From positions 136,435 to 200,434 of the forward strand of contig VZTJ01001438.1 of the NCBI GenBank assembly GCA_013397795.1: a DNA stretch of 64,000 bases, in the 5' to 3' direction. This DNA comes from Orthonyx spaldingii. Lineage: Eukaryota; Chordata; Aves; Passeriformes; Orthonychidae. Of this stretch, positions 38,901 to 50,900 are shown in pieces. Position 1 is the stretch's first letter. Every line of letters starts with the position of its first letter. Under the pieces are notes generated by a model, which ran no database searches, had not been told where the DNA came from, and saw nothing but the letters and a program-made list of their open reading frames with translations. Position numbers and translations under genes: made by a program.

Positions 38901-41900
38901 AGGTTCCTGAGAGCACTGTGGGTCAGAGGTTTGTTGCCTGAATCCAGGTCAATGACTGGGCATCTTTAGAGGATTTAGATAATTCTGCTTTGTTCAGAAA
39001 ACTTGTAGCAGATGTGTTTCAGGATGAGTGCTCTATGTGGGATGAAATCTGGAGCTTCCTAACACCAGCTACAGCAATTAATAGTAATGGTATTCATTAC
39101 ATATTCATTACATAACATGGTTTGTTCTGAGAAACAGACTGCTCGAGATGGAGGATGAAAATAGCAGCTGTTAATTTCAGAGGGCTGAGCCTCTGAAGAC
39201 TGCACCCAGGAGGAACCAGAACCTACTTAATTCCCTCAGTGCTGTGGCCGAGGGCGTCTAGCGAGGGGAATAGTTCTCTCCAGGGTTTTCCACTGTTGGT
39301 GCCTTTCTGGTGCCACCAGGGGACATTTTGGCTGTGCCCAACAATTCCCCTGTGACTGGTCTGGGAGGGCTCCTGCTTTCACAGCATCTCTGGTGCTGCC
39401 TGGCCTTTTCCTCCCCTCTGCTCACTTGATACCCACCAGGACCTGCTCACTCTTTTTTTGCTGTTCCACACAAGCTGAGGCAGCAACATGGGGTTGGGGA
39501 TAGGCTTGGAGGCATCAGGCTGTACACACACCTCAGCTGTGCCAGTGGTTGCTGCTGCTGTGCTCCCTGACTGGGTAGCTCTGTGTGTAACCAGCTGGTG
39601 TGGCTGCCTGCTCAGTGGGTAATTAATTGGTACAAATGGTTGGAGTAGGTAGGGAGGTGTGCATGCTCTGAGAATCTGCTGGCCCTGGCATGGGGGAGCA
39701 CTGAGTGTGTTCCAGAGGTGACTCGGGAGCTGCTGATGAAGCAGGGCTGAGTAAGGGAAATGCGTGACAGATGCCAGGCTGATCTTCCAAAAGACCTTCT
39801 CTGCTTCTCCCTGGCTCTGTCAGTGCAAAAGGCTTTGTGAATAGAGGCTGACTGCCTTTTCTCCCCTTGTGTTCCTAGATGGGGATGGTCGGAGACTGAA
39901 AGGAGCCATCCAGAGGAGCACAGAAACTGGCCTGGCTGTGGAAATGCCCAGCAGGACCGTGCGCCAGGCCAGCCACGAGTCCATCGAGGACAGCATGAAC
40001 AGCTATGGATCAGAGGGCAAGTAAGTCATCAGAAGGGAGCTGGGTAATCACTCGTGGGCTGCACTGTCCCTGTGCCTATTAATTGTCCTCCAGCATGATG
40101 GACGATGTGTTTTTCTGACTTGCCTATGCTGCAGGTGTACTGCCCATCCAATTAGAGCAGATTTCTCTCTCTGCATAGCTGGCACATACTTGACTGTTTA
40201 TATACTTTTTTTAGTGTCCTCATTATTCTGAGCTGCAGCAGATACCCATTACTTTTAACCGCTTTGCCTTTGGATGAGTAATTCGGGGTCAATAGCAGAG
40301 GCTCATTACTGGTCGTAAATTACAAGCCAGTAGTTTTTAATGTTGCACAATAAGTTGTCCATTTCCCCTGTTTCAAAATAGCCCTTTGGTCTGGGGCAGG
40401 CGGAAGTGTCAAGGTGCTGAAAAGGGTGAAAGTAATAAAATACATTATAGCACAGCAAAATTCTGGTATCAAAATATATATTTTGGAGCCTGTGTGTGCT
40501 TTGGTAGAAAACTTCATTTTGTTTCATCTGAGTTACAGTGTCTTAAAAGAATGGGTTTCAGAAAAGATTTTTGACCCCAAGAGAAGTTATAACACACTTT
40601 GTTGCATTTAGACTTTATACCAGAATGCAAAGCAGAGGTTCTTTAGGCCGGAACTTTGGGACCTGACTTGTCTCCAATTCTGGTTTTTGTATTTCCATTA
40701 CTTGAAGCCATATATGGAAATTTAATAATTTTACTAAGATGACTATTCATGGGAATCTTTGGAAGCAAAAAACCCACAGTATTTAAAAAAGAATGCAATA
40801 CATACCATCCGAGTTTGTGCTTTCTAGGTGTGAGGCCAAAATGTTTCTATACCTAGAAGGTGTTCTGTTTAAGCCAAGGACCACACTTGGCATCACTCTG
40901 TATGCTCTCTGTAGTCCTGTGTGATACTCCAAGTACACGGTACAGCTAAAATGCTGGGATAGTGCAAAGGCACTCTCAATTAATGTGATTCTGGTGTTAA
41001 ATAAGTAACAGGCTGTAAATTAAGAGAGACTTTCTTTAGCTTTAGAAGTAGGCTAATCCTGGAAAGGCATCATAGATCTGTGCTGAAGGTTCAAAATAGT
41101 AATGAGGCACAGACTGCGATAGCAATCTTGTCACTCCAAAGCTGTGATGTACCTTATCTCTTCTGTGAGCTGCTGTCTCCAGGGAAATATTCCTGCTACA
41201 CCAGCACAGTCCTGTGGCTTGGAGTTCTGCCTCCGCTACGAGATGCAGAGGATTAGTGATTAGGTTCAGTCCCTGGGCAATGAGGAGCAAGAATCTGCTT
41301 TCACGCAGAGCGAAATTCTTTCCTTTTTATATTTACATAGCTTACCCTCCTGGGAAGGGCTGTAATTCCCTGAGTGGTCTGTGTCCTCTCCTTGCATACA
41401 GAGTGGCTGCTTTGTTGGGCTTTCGTGGAGAGGAAGTATTTCTATCAGCAAAATACTGCACCCCTACCAGTGCTGTCTCACCCTGAAGGCAGGTGACGTG
41501 TAGCTATCAGCTCGACAGAGAAAGGAGAAGCCTGTCTTGCAATCCAAATGTCTTTATTAGAACAAGCCCAACATTTGGTATTCCAACCTTGGGTGCTGCC
41601 AGAACATCCTTGCCAGTACTTCGGCCAGGGATGGGGTAGTTTCTTCTCTTCTCTGAAAAGTGTGATTAAGTGGTTCCTGGATGCTTTGTTCCTGGGTGGG
41701 ATAATTAATCTCCTCTGGGAACCCGGTGGGAATTGCAGCTATCTGTCTGAGCCACAAGTGATAAGCAAACAGGACTGAGAGTACAAAGGGCTAAGAGGGC
41801 TCAATTCTCTTGAAACATGGTGGGAGGGGAGTTTCTCTGCTTTCTTTTCCTGCAGCAAAGAATGGAATTGTTTAGGGAATAGCTTTGAGGAACAGAAATG

Positions 41901-44900
41901 TGTTCTCCTAAATCAGATTTCTCTTGACCTCTCTCCATTGCTGTAGCTGTCTTCCCAGAGAGGCAAAATGAAGATTCATATGTCTCTGTTAGCTGTGGCG
42001 AGTTGATTATCTTTCTAAAAAACAGCTGGGTTTGTGACTGGTGCAGATACTCCCAGGTCAGAGAGTTTCCACCAGTGTTTGTCAAACCCCTGGTTTTCAG
42101 CAAGGCAAGGCTGTTCTGGTTCTTTCCACCTGTGCATCTCTTTGGTATGTTCACACCTGGAAGAAGATAGATTCAAAACCTCATCTTCCAAGAGGGCTTG
42201 TTTCTCAAATTCCATGTGTTTTTGTAATCCTTATCAATTTAAGGACTGAAAGGACACCTTCCAAAGGTGACACACTGCAGTGATCAAAGATCTGGTGAAA
42301 CTTTGCTGCAGCAGGCTTAAATACCTGCCCTCAGCCATACAAACTGCTGTTAGAAAGTGATGATCACTGACTGCTTTTTCATGTTTGTTGCAGTGAGCTG
42401 GTGGCAGCTGCCACAGCTGCTCTGTGCTAGTGCAAGGTATCACAGTCAAAGAATGATTTTGAACAGTGCTGTTTTCATGTGAACCCCAGAGTGCATAAAA
42501 TCCAGGGTTTTTTTTCACAGAGAGGCTTATTATGCAGGGGTGTACCTCTGAGGTATGCTAGGCCTTCTTTCAGCAAAATATTCCCTTTACCTGAAGATGA
42601 AGTATACTGGAGACTAGCTGGGCTAAATGATGCATCTCCTGGAATTTAAGCTCATACAACATGCTGGTAAATGCTGACAGTGTCAACACACTGTTTCATG
42701 TAAATTTTTGTCAGACAAAAAGTCCTCCAACCTTCTTATCCGGGTTTTCTATTGCACAGTGCTTGTGCAATAGTGTAGGAAATTAATATAATAAAACTCA
42801 GTGTGAGACTTTGTAGAAGGACAGGTAGATATTTACTCTGAACAAAACTGTTCTCAGTCATTCCTGTGTCCAGGTTTCATTCCCTCATGCTCTCATCACC
42901 CCATGCAGGCACCAAACCTCGTGAATCCAGGTGCTGGAGCCAGGCTGGATTGTGTGCTGCAGGGAGGACATGGGACACCATCTGTCAAGCCCTCACTGTG
43001 TCTGCTGAGTTGTTCTTCACAGCAGACTGGCTCTTAGACTGTGTTTTTCTTACACTTTCTAGGACTTACCTGCTGTTTTGGAGTGATCTTTCACCTCAGG
43101 GTCTTGCTTTTTTTCATCTCTGTAGATCTCAGCAGCACTGCCACCTTTTTGTTCCCTGTTTTGGGGGGATCTTTATGGCTACAGCCTGCCCTCAAACAGG
43201 GTATGGAAGTGATGTGCTCTCAAACCTTGTTGTCTGTCCTTCCCCTGTCATTGGAGAACAGATCTGCTACAGCCAGGTTGGTTGTACTTTCATATACACA
43301 GATGTTTCCATTCATAATTCATCCGGAGCAATTTTAGCACTGGTTACAAATCTCTACAGCAGTGAATATTTTCTTCTATGTATATACTTCAAAATTTGCT
43401 TGAGAGAACAGTTACCCACTGTAGTAAGTGCCTATGGGGTAGTCTCAGGACACCAGGATTGCTGCAAGGATACAATTCCGAATATAGGAATAACTCACAA
43501 ACAACCCTGTGAGATTCAGCAGAGATCTCAGCTCCATCCTGGCTCTTGCACGATCTACATCTTGTTTTGGCTGGGTTTTGCTGCAGCTGCACGAGACCAT
43601 GTACAGCATTCAGAAAGCAGTAGATTCTGGACTTGCATGTAACTTGTTCCTGCCAAACACTTTTCTTCCTGAAAATGGAGCAGAAAGATAAAAATGGACC
43701 TGGAACAAAAGCCTGCTAGCTGCCATAGTGCCTAGTGAGTGGTACTCATAACGTTTTTGTTCTTGCTGGCTACTGCTGAGATGATTAAGTTATGGAGAGC
43801 TCAGGTGATTTTTACCTTAGAAAAGCACAGCAGGTGGTGACTAACAAAGACTTGGAGGATTGTTTCTCGTATTATCTGAGATGAGTGTGCCTGTCCAGCA
43901 AGGAGGTATCTTGTTGTTAGTCATCTCACCTCTCTTCTCCATGGCAGTGCTGCCTGAGCTCTGCCTGAAGGCTGTGTGGTGGTCAGGGCAGGAGGCAGGA
44001 CAGCCTGGCACAAGTGCCACCAGCACAGGCATCTCACACCTCTTGGCTTTCTTCTGGCTCTGTTACGAGTTCTCCTGCTGGGCTGGTGTGAGCCAGCACT
44101 GGGACCTAGGCTGAGGGAGCTGCCTGCCCTTCTCTGCTTCACTGGGGAGCAATAATTAAGAGGAAGCAGGAGAAAATACTGGCCTGGGTTGTAACCACAT
44201 GGACACGTGAAAATTCACTTCCCTTCACCAGAAATTATCCCTCATCTTGAGAATGACCAGAAGACTTGATTCCTGAATGCGCCATTGAGGAAATTCACCT
44301 TGCAGCTATTCACTGAATGTTTCTAGACTGTTTTATAACAGATTAGCTTCAGGCCCCTTTTTATCTGAGTCCTTTTAAAAAATGTAATGAAACGTGTTGT
44401 TAATAACAGTTCAGGCTGTAAGAAATCAGTGTCTTTTGAGATGGAAACCAGGAAAGGCATGGGGATTTTTTCTGTAATATATCAAGAAATTCCCCAGCCT
44501 GTTCAGCAACAGCACATTCTTTTGTGCTGGCTAAGCTTGACCAGCACAGCTCAGAAAGGATATGACCTTGAGAGCTGTAGTTACAGCAGGAAATGCAGTG
44601 AATCCCACCTTCAGCAACCCTTTGGGAACAGGCAGAATTGCTCACTGAAGACAGGTAGCTATCTTTTATTCAGTGCATCTGCGATGACTAGTGATTGCTA
44701 AAAATGGAGCTAGCCTGGCTAGGTGGGGAAGGGAATGGGGGAGGTCTTTGTACAGAATTCGCTGCATAGTTTTTATAGCACTGTTTCAGTGGCAGAATTC
44801 ATAGAGCAGAAGGAATCGGATACGCGAGCGGAGTACAATGTGTTACAGCACATAAGACAGCACGTCACAGTGCTAAAAATGCTACAGAAAGTGGAGTGGC

Positions 44901-47900
44901 CCAGCAAGGAACAGAGCTTGTTGAGAGGCAGAGTTGGAGATCTTGCCTGGCAGAGGAGAGGTGTGCAGTTGGCGGGGTTAGGGTGGGTTTGGGTCCTGCA
45001 GGGATAGATGCTCATGGAAAACCTTCCCAGCCAAAGTGAAGGCTCCCGCAGCGTTCACATCAACTTTGACAGGTTAAGGGGCTGTGTGCCAGTCCCTGGA
45101 CAAGGTAGTTGGATGCATATTCCTCATGCACACCATAAATATTTTAAAGATGGGGTAATGGACATTGGCAAGTTCTGCCTTCCTCCTCAGCTGATAGATC
45201 TGCTTGGCTCCTGCCTGTGAGATGCGATTTAAAAGACGTTAACATGCAATATGGATGAGTGTGATTGTTACACAGAACATTGCTGCTCCCTGAAATTGGA
45301 GTTCTGATGGGGTTTTTTTAATGCTCAAATAAAATAACTGTCAAATATGTTATCAGTCTCAGAGTAGACTTCCCCCTCCCCATTTCTTCTGGCTGAAGGA
45401 ATGTGTTGCTGTCCCTGTTTTTTAAAAGACAGAGCTGGAGGGTTTAGCTCTGTGTTAGATGTAGATGTGTATCTGTTAGTTCAGCTGTGTAAGTCAAACC
45501 ACTGAGATGCATGGCTGTGTTTAGGCAACTTGCTTATTAATTGCAAGTTTGTGCTGTGAGAGGACAAAAAAAAAAATAGTCTTTTTTATTTACAACAACA
45601 GAACAACTTCTGAACCCTCAGCCCAGACACATCCCATGCACATACCAGACACAGTGGAGCAACTCTTTAAGAATGTATCACCTCTGGAGACTTGAGATGA
45701 GGTGTTTGTGTGGATAGTGTGAATGAATCCATGAAAAGAACAAGACAAAATGTTATCTTCTGAAAGTAGCTGTTGTCTGGATGAGCCAGGGCGTGGCCGT
45801 GTTGAAGCTGTCTGGCTTCACCACCATCCCACCTGGCTGAACCCATGGCAGTGGAGCAGTGGAGCTCCGTGGGAGTCAAGGTGTGCAACTTGTGAAATAG
45901 AGAGACAGGAATGGGAATTTGTTCCAAGGGGGAGGACACAAAATTCTGTTCTCTTGAGAGAGCTCCTGGACAAAATGGTGTTACACCCAGCCTGTGAAGG
46001 GAGCAGATGAATGCCTCGCTCTGTATTTCTTCTGTACAAACACAGCAGCGTGTAGCCATTACAAGTCAGTGCAATCAAGACCAGTCTCAAAGTCTTACAA
46101 GATAGAATAAAAAGGTTAATAATCAACAGGAAAAGAAAGGGAATATGTGGTCTGTTTTTCAAACTGATAATTCACAAATGATGTTCAGGACTGATGTGCG
46201 AAGAGGAAGGACTGAAAAAGGATTTGGAAGGAAAAAGTAAAACAATGCACAGGAATAAACTCTCAGGGAAGGATTTTAAGAGCAGGTTAGAAAAGCAGCT
46301 GTCATGGATGTAATAAGGCTTCTCTGGCCGTGGGACCTGGGTGTGGACTGGCTGACCTGTGGAGATGCATTCTGACCCTATTTCCTGCGAGTTTTACAAG
46401 GTTTTGACAAGCTGATTCTGCAGATGCTCGCAACAGCATAATGGGATACCTGGCATACAGAGTCCCAGAAGCAATTTAAAAATAGATTTAGAAAAGAGGT
46501 CAGACAAACTCCGCACGGACAGGAAGAGAAATTAATGATACATTTCCCCTAAACGTGTCTGCCTTTGCACACTCTGCATGCTAATCTGTAGGCACCAGCA
46601 GGCCGGGGTGCGGGAAGGGCTGAGCAGAGCCACATATGCTGTGTGAGAGGGATCAGCACAGCTGCTCTGCATTTTCTCTGTAGCATTTTGCATTGAAATC
46701 AGTGTTGTCCATCTAGGCGTTCAAATACTGATCAGTTTACAAGCAAACTCTGAAAAGCTGGTTCTCCATCCAGTCATATATAATGAGCAGCTGCTCTGCC
46801 ATGAAGGAAGAGACTGCATGATTTGCACACAGGGAGGAAGGACACGGATCTTTGCAAGGGGTAGGTCAGGAAATGCTGCTACCTTGAAAGAGCAGAGAAG
46901 CAAGCAGCTGGCAAAGAGCCTTTAAGTCACTCTTAAATTACTCTACAGAGGACAGATTTCATACGCCCTGACCAACAGTGTGCAGCACAGGAACACAGTC
47001 TTTAGAGGCTGCACAGATTTCCTAAATAATCAGGATTAGGAATGTTGTGCTTAAAAGAAGGAGGTCTGGGCAGTTTCAGCCCCAGTATGAGCACACAACT
47101 TCTAAGATCCATAGAATTGTAGAATGTGCTGAGTCGGAAGGGACCCACCAGAATCCTCGAGTCCAACTCCTGGCCCTGCAGAGCACACTCGAAGAATCCC
47201 AACCTGTGCCTGAGAGCATTGTCCAAACACTTCCTGAACTCAGACAGGTTTGGTGCTGTGACCACTGCCCAGGGGAGCCTGTTCCAGTCTCAGCTACCCT
47301 CCAGGTGAAGAACCTTATTCTAATGTCCAATGTAGACCTCCCCTGACTTGGCTTTATACCATTTCCTCGAGTTCTGTCACTGGTCACGACACTGAAGAGA
47401 TCAGTACCTGCCCCTCTGCTTTCTCTCATGAGGGTGTTGAAGACCACAATGAAGTATCCCCTCAGTCTCCTCCAGGATGGACAAACCAAGTTTCCTCAAG
47501 CGTTTCTCATAAGGCTTCCCCTCCAGTCCCATCACCATCCTTGTGCCATCTTTTGAATGCTCTCTAATAGCTCAGTGTCTTTTTTATATTGTGGTACCAA
47601 AACTGCCCCCAGGACTCGAGGTGAGGCTGCACCAGTGCAGAGCAGGGCAGGACAATCCCCTCCCTTGCTGGCTGTGCCTGAGGCACCCCAGGACACGGCT
47701 GGTCCTCCCGGCTGCCCGGGCACTGCTGCCTCGTGTTCAACTTTCCATCAACCAGGACCCCCAGGTCCCTTTCCTCAGCGCTCTCCAGCCTCTGTTCCCC
47801 AGTCTGTACACACAACCACTTTTATTCTCCATATAAACGTGTCACGAAAGACAGAAATGGTTTCTGGGCTCGGTCATCTGTGTCATAGAGCCGGGCTGGT

Positions 47901-50900
47901 GGTTGGTACTTGCTGTGCATGGGGAGCGTGCGGGAGCTGCTGCCAGCGCTGCTGTGGGGTCTTGTCTCCCTCTCGTGGCTGTCGCTGCGCTCCCGCTGTC
48001 CCCAGGTGTGTCCCTGCTGCCACGCCTGCAGCGGCCCGGGGAGCCGGCTGTGCCTGCTGCCTCTTGTGCCAGGGACAGTTCGGACATGGAAATGGCTGGG
48101 TTTTTAATGCATTGGGCTGGAATGGCGTTTGCAGTCTGTGCTGAGCCTTGGCGGGAGCTGCTGCCTGTGCAGTGTTAATGTTCATGCGGCTTTCTGCTGC
48201 ACTGGTGGGCTCAGGCATCCCAAAATCAATAGTATCCAGTGTCATCTTTCTGCTGTCCCTGCTCTGCCTCCTTACCTACAGCTAAGGACCGTGGTCTGAG
48301 CATCCTCCAGCAAAATGCCCTTCATTTGTCCTTGACACCCTGGAGGCATCTCTGACCTCCCTGTGCTCTCCCTCCGCCTTCCGGTCAATAACAGAGTTGC
48401 CTTCAATTTACGACCAATTCCACAGCAAACCCATAATCTTTAACTCCGTTGAAATCACTCCCATTTGGCTGTGGCAAAGCAGAGCCCGTAAATCATGATT
48501 AGTGAAAGCAAAGGGCCAGAGCAGAGATAATTAATTTCGCTTTGCTGTTCAAAGGCTGCGCTGCCCTCGCTCAGTGGAGGATTTGTGCCCTTTAGACAAA
48601 AGGCTGACAAGTGTCACCTGTTAATCTTCTCTGTGTGCAGCTCTTTGCAGCATGAGATGGTCCTGTCACAGGGCCCTGCTGGCTCTGACAGCTGCTCTTT
48701 GCAAGTCAGCTGCAAAATGCTCCCTCTTTATTCCTCCAGCTATTTTTAGCATTTCTCTTTAGATACAATAAAAAAAGACATCTCGTATCGGTGATAACCA
48801 GGTTGTAGTGATTGTTCCCCTTAAGGGAGAGGCATGTTGGGCAATGGGAGGGGAAGGGCTTTCCAGAATTGCTTCAGTGCATGTGAAACACGTCTGCTGG
48901 CTGTCACGCAGGGTGGAGACACCACTGTCACCTGCAGCAGAGCCCTTCAGGAGTCTGTCATCCCTGCCAGCACATCCAGTGTGTGCTGGTTCAGCTGGAG
49001 AGCTGGTTTCTGGATCAAGGGCAGGTCAGAACAGCTCAGTATCTGCAGAGGTCAGGCAGGAAGTCTGCTGAGCCTGCAGCATGCTCCAGAGCGGCAGAGA
49101 AGGGCTCTTGGGAGCATCAGGGCTGCATTTAAAAAATTGAAAGAAGTCACAGTCCTTGCTGGAGCTCTTTTCCTCCCTGCTTTAGCTGCAGGAAAAGCAA
49201 GTGAGTGAATAGGGAAGGTCTGTCCCACCAATCTCACTGTACATGTCCCCCTCACCTCACCATCCCAGCTTCCCTCTGAGCATTTGACAGACAGCTCACC
49301 AAGCTGGATTTGAGCATCTGAAATTTAGTCTGTTCTGCTAAATGGTTCCTGCTGGTTTTAATTCACATTCATGCTAAATTTCTGCAGTTTTATTTTCCCC
49401 TTCCCTCTCCCCTCAAGGGAGAAGCAGTGGCTTTCTTGGAGGTAGCTTATGATTTTTCCAGACAGAAATTGTTTCCATTCCAGGGTTATTGGCAATACCC
49501 AAATATATGTCCAGGAATTGGTCAAAGCCAAGATTTAGAGCTGCTGCTTCTGGTGTCTAATAAAGCACTGCAAAAGGTCAGCCTCTGTGCAATGCAGCAG
49601 CCAGTTCTACCAGTTAATGGCATAATCTATTATAGAATTAATTCCCTATGTCTTCCCTTCCCAGTCAAATACAACAACAGTGGGGAACATGAACTGTGTA
49701 ATCTAATCCTGAGTTTCAGATACTGCTAGTAAACCCATTAACTGGGGCTGTTAGCCAGACTGATGGAGTCTTGACCTTGGCCTGTGTTTCTAAGTGAAGC
49801 TTTGCCATTGCCCTTGGGATCAGCCTCGCTGTTGTGAAGCAGCAGCAGCTTCACTCAAGCAGCAGCTCCACTGCCCTCCTCACGAGGGTCTGTGCTGGTG
49901 GCCCAGCCCGGGTGTCCCTGCAGCAGTGTCCTGCCCTCTCGCTGTGGTTTGCACTGCAGAGCATTCATCATTTCAAGGTCATCCAGAGCCCTCCGACTTC
50001 TGAATTTATGGAGGACAACAGCAGCTTGTGCTTTGCTGTAAACACTTCCAGTTGCCATTGGCTCACCTTTAGCCCAACAGCTCTTGTTCTTGTACTTTTT
50101 AAGGTTGTCCTTCATGCTCTCCTGCTGTTTTCCTCTGTATCATTGATGCAGGCTGCAGCATCAGGTGTTTTTACTTTCTCCTGAGCTGCCCCAGCTGCTG
50201 GGCAGAGCCTTTGCTAGCAGCATTCATAGCATCACAGATGACTTGGAAGGGACCTTAAATATCATCTGGTTCCAACCCTGGTGCCATGGGCAGGGACCCC
50301 TGCTGCTAGAGCAGAGAAGGGGTGGGCTGGTGTGAGAGCACAGGTGGCTTCTCTCCACATAGGTATAAAGTGCAGAGGAATATTTGGCATCAGCCTTTGA
50401 TGTGGTTCTCTCCCTGGCAAGTAAGAGGAAGTGGTTTAGTGAATTCTTTTGACTATTTAGGGGGCAGAGGAGTTTCTCTTCTTTGCTGCCCTGCAGCATG
50501 AGGGGTTTCTGTGGGTGGTCTTCTCCTACCTTTGTGTCCCCTCTGCAGTAACATGGCTGGACTTCCCCCTGGAGAGGAACTGCTCCAAGACCTGGTTCTG
50601 GGTGTGCTGTGAACTCTCATAGCCCTCAGCTTCACTCAATCCTGGGCTTCCCCTCCTCTCTCCTGGTCCTCAGCATCTTGCTAATTAGCCCAGGCATCTG
50701 TTCTGAGCACAGCAGTGAACATTTCCCTGAACGGCTGTGAGTTGTCTTGCCAGATTGTTATTTACGTGCTCGTTCAGGTCACACACTCCCCAGGGCAGGA
50801 GCGAGACCCGAGTTTGGCCCATTTGTCTTGCGTGAGTTGAAGACCATAAAGAAAACATTTACCTTCTGGCTGACGGTCCATTCATCTCCTGCTGAATCTT

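Larger units (their letters stand above)
9000..39878 (+). other. RIMS4: RIMS4 intron 1 (30,879 bp)
   Basis: Donor GTACGG at 9000, acceptor TTCCTAG ending 39878, phase 1. Besides the repeats and motifs listed separately I see no additional coding exon. Open frames here are short, lack homology to anything I recognise and overlap freely on both strands. AT-rich stretches with many TAAT-type cores near 10100-10560, 23370-23680 and 29570-29760 resemble conserved non-coding elements. The very large first intron and compact 3' exons are typical of RIM genes. Confidence 0.9.

Noticed and set aside
42749..42773. MicroRNA precursor
   Set aside because: The stem is only 9 bp, far short of a precursor hairpin.
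44970..44995. Telomere-like GGTTAGGGTGGGTTTGGG
   Set aside because: A single imperfect occurrence, not a TTAGGG array.
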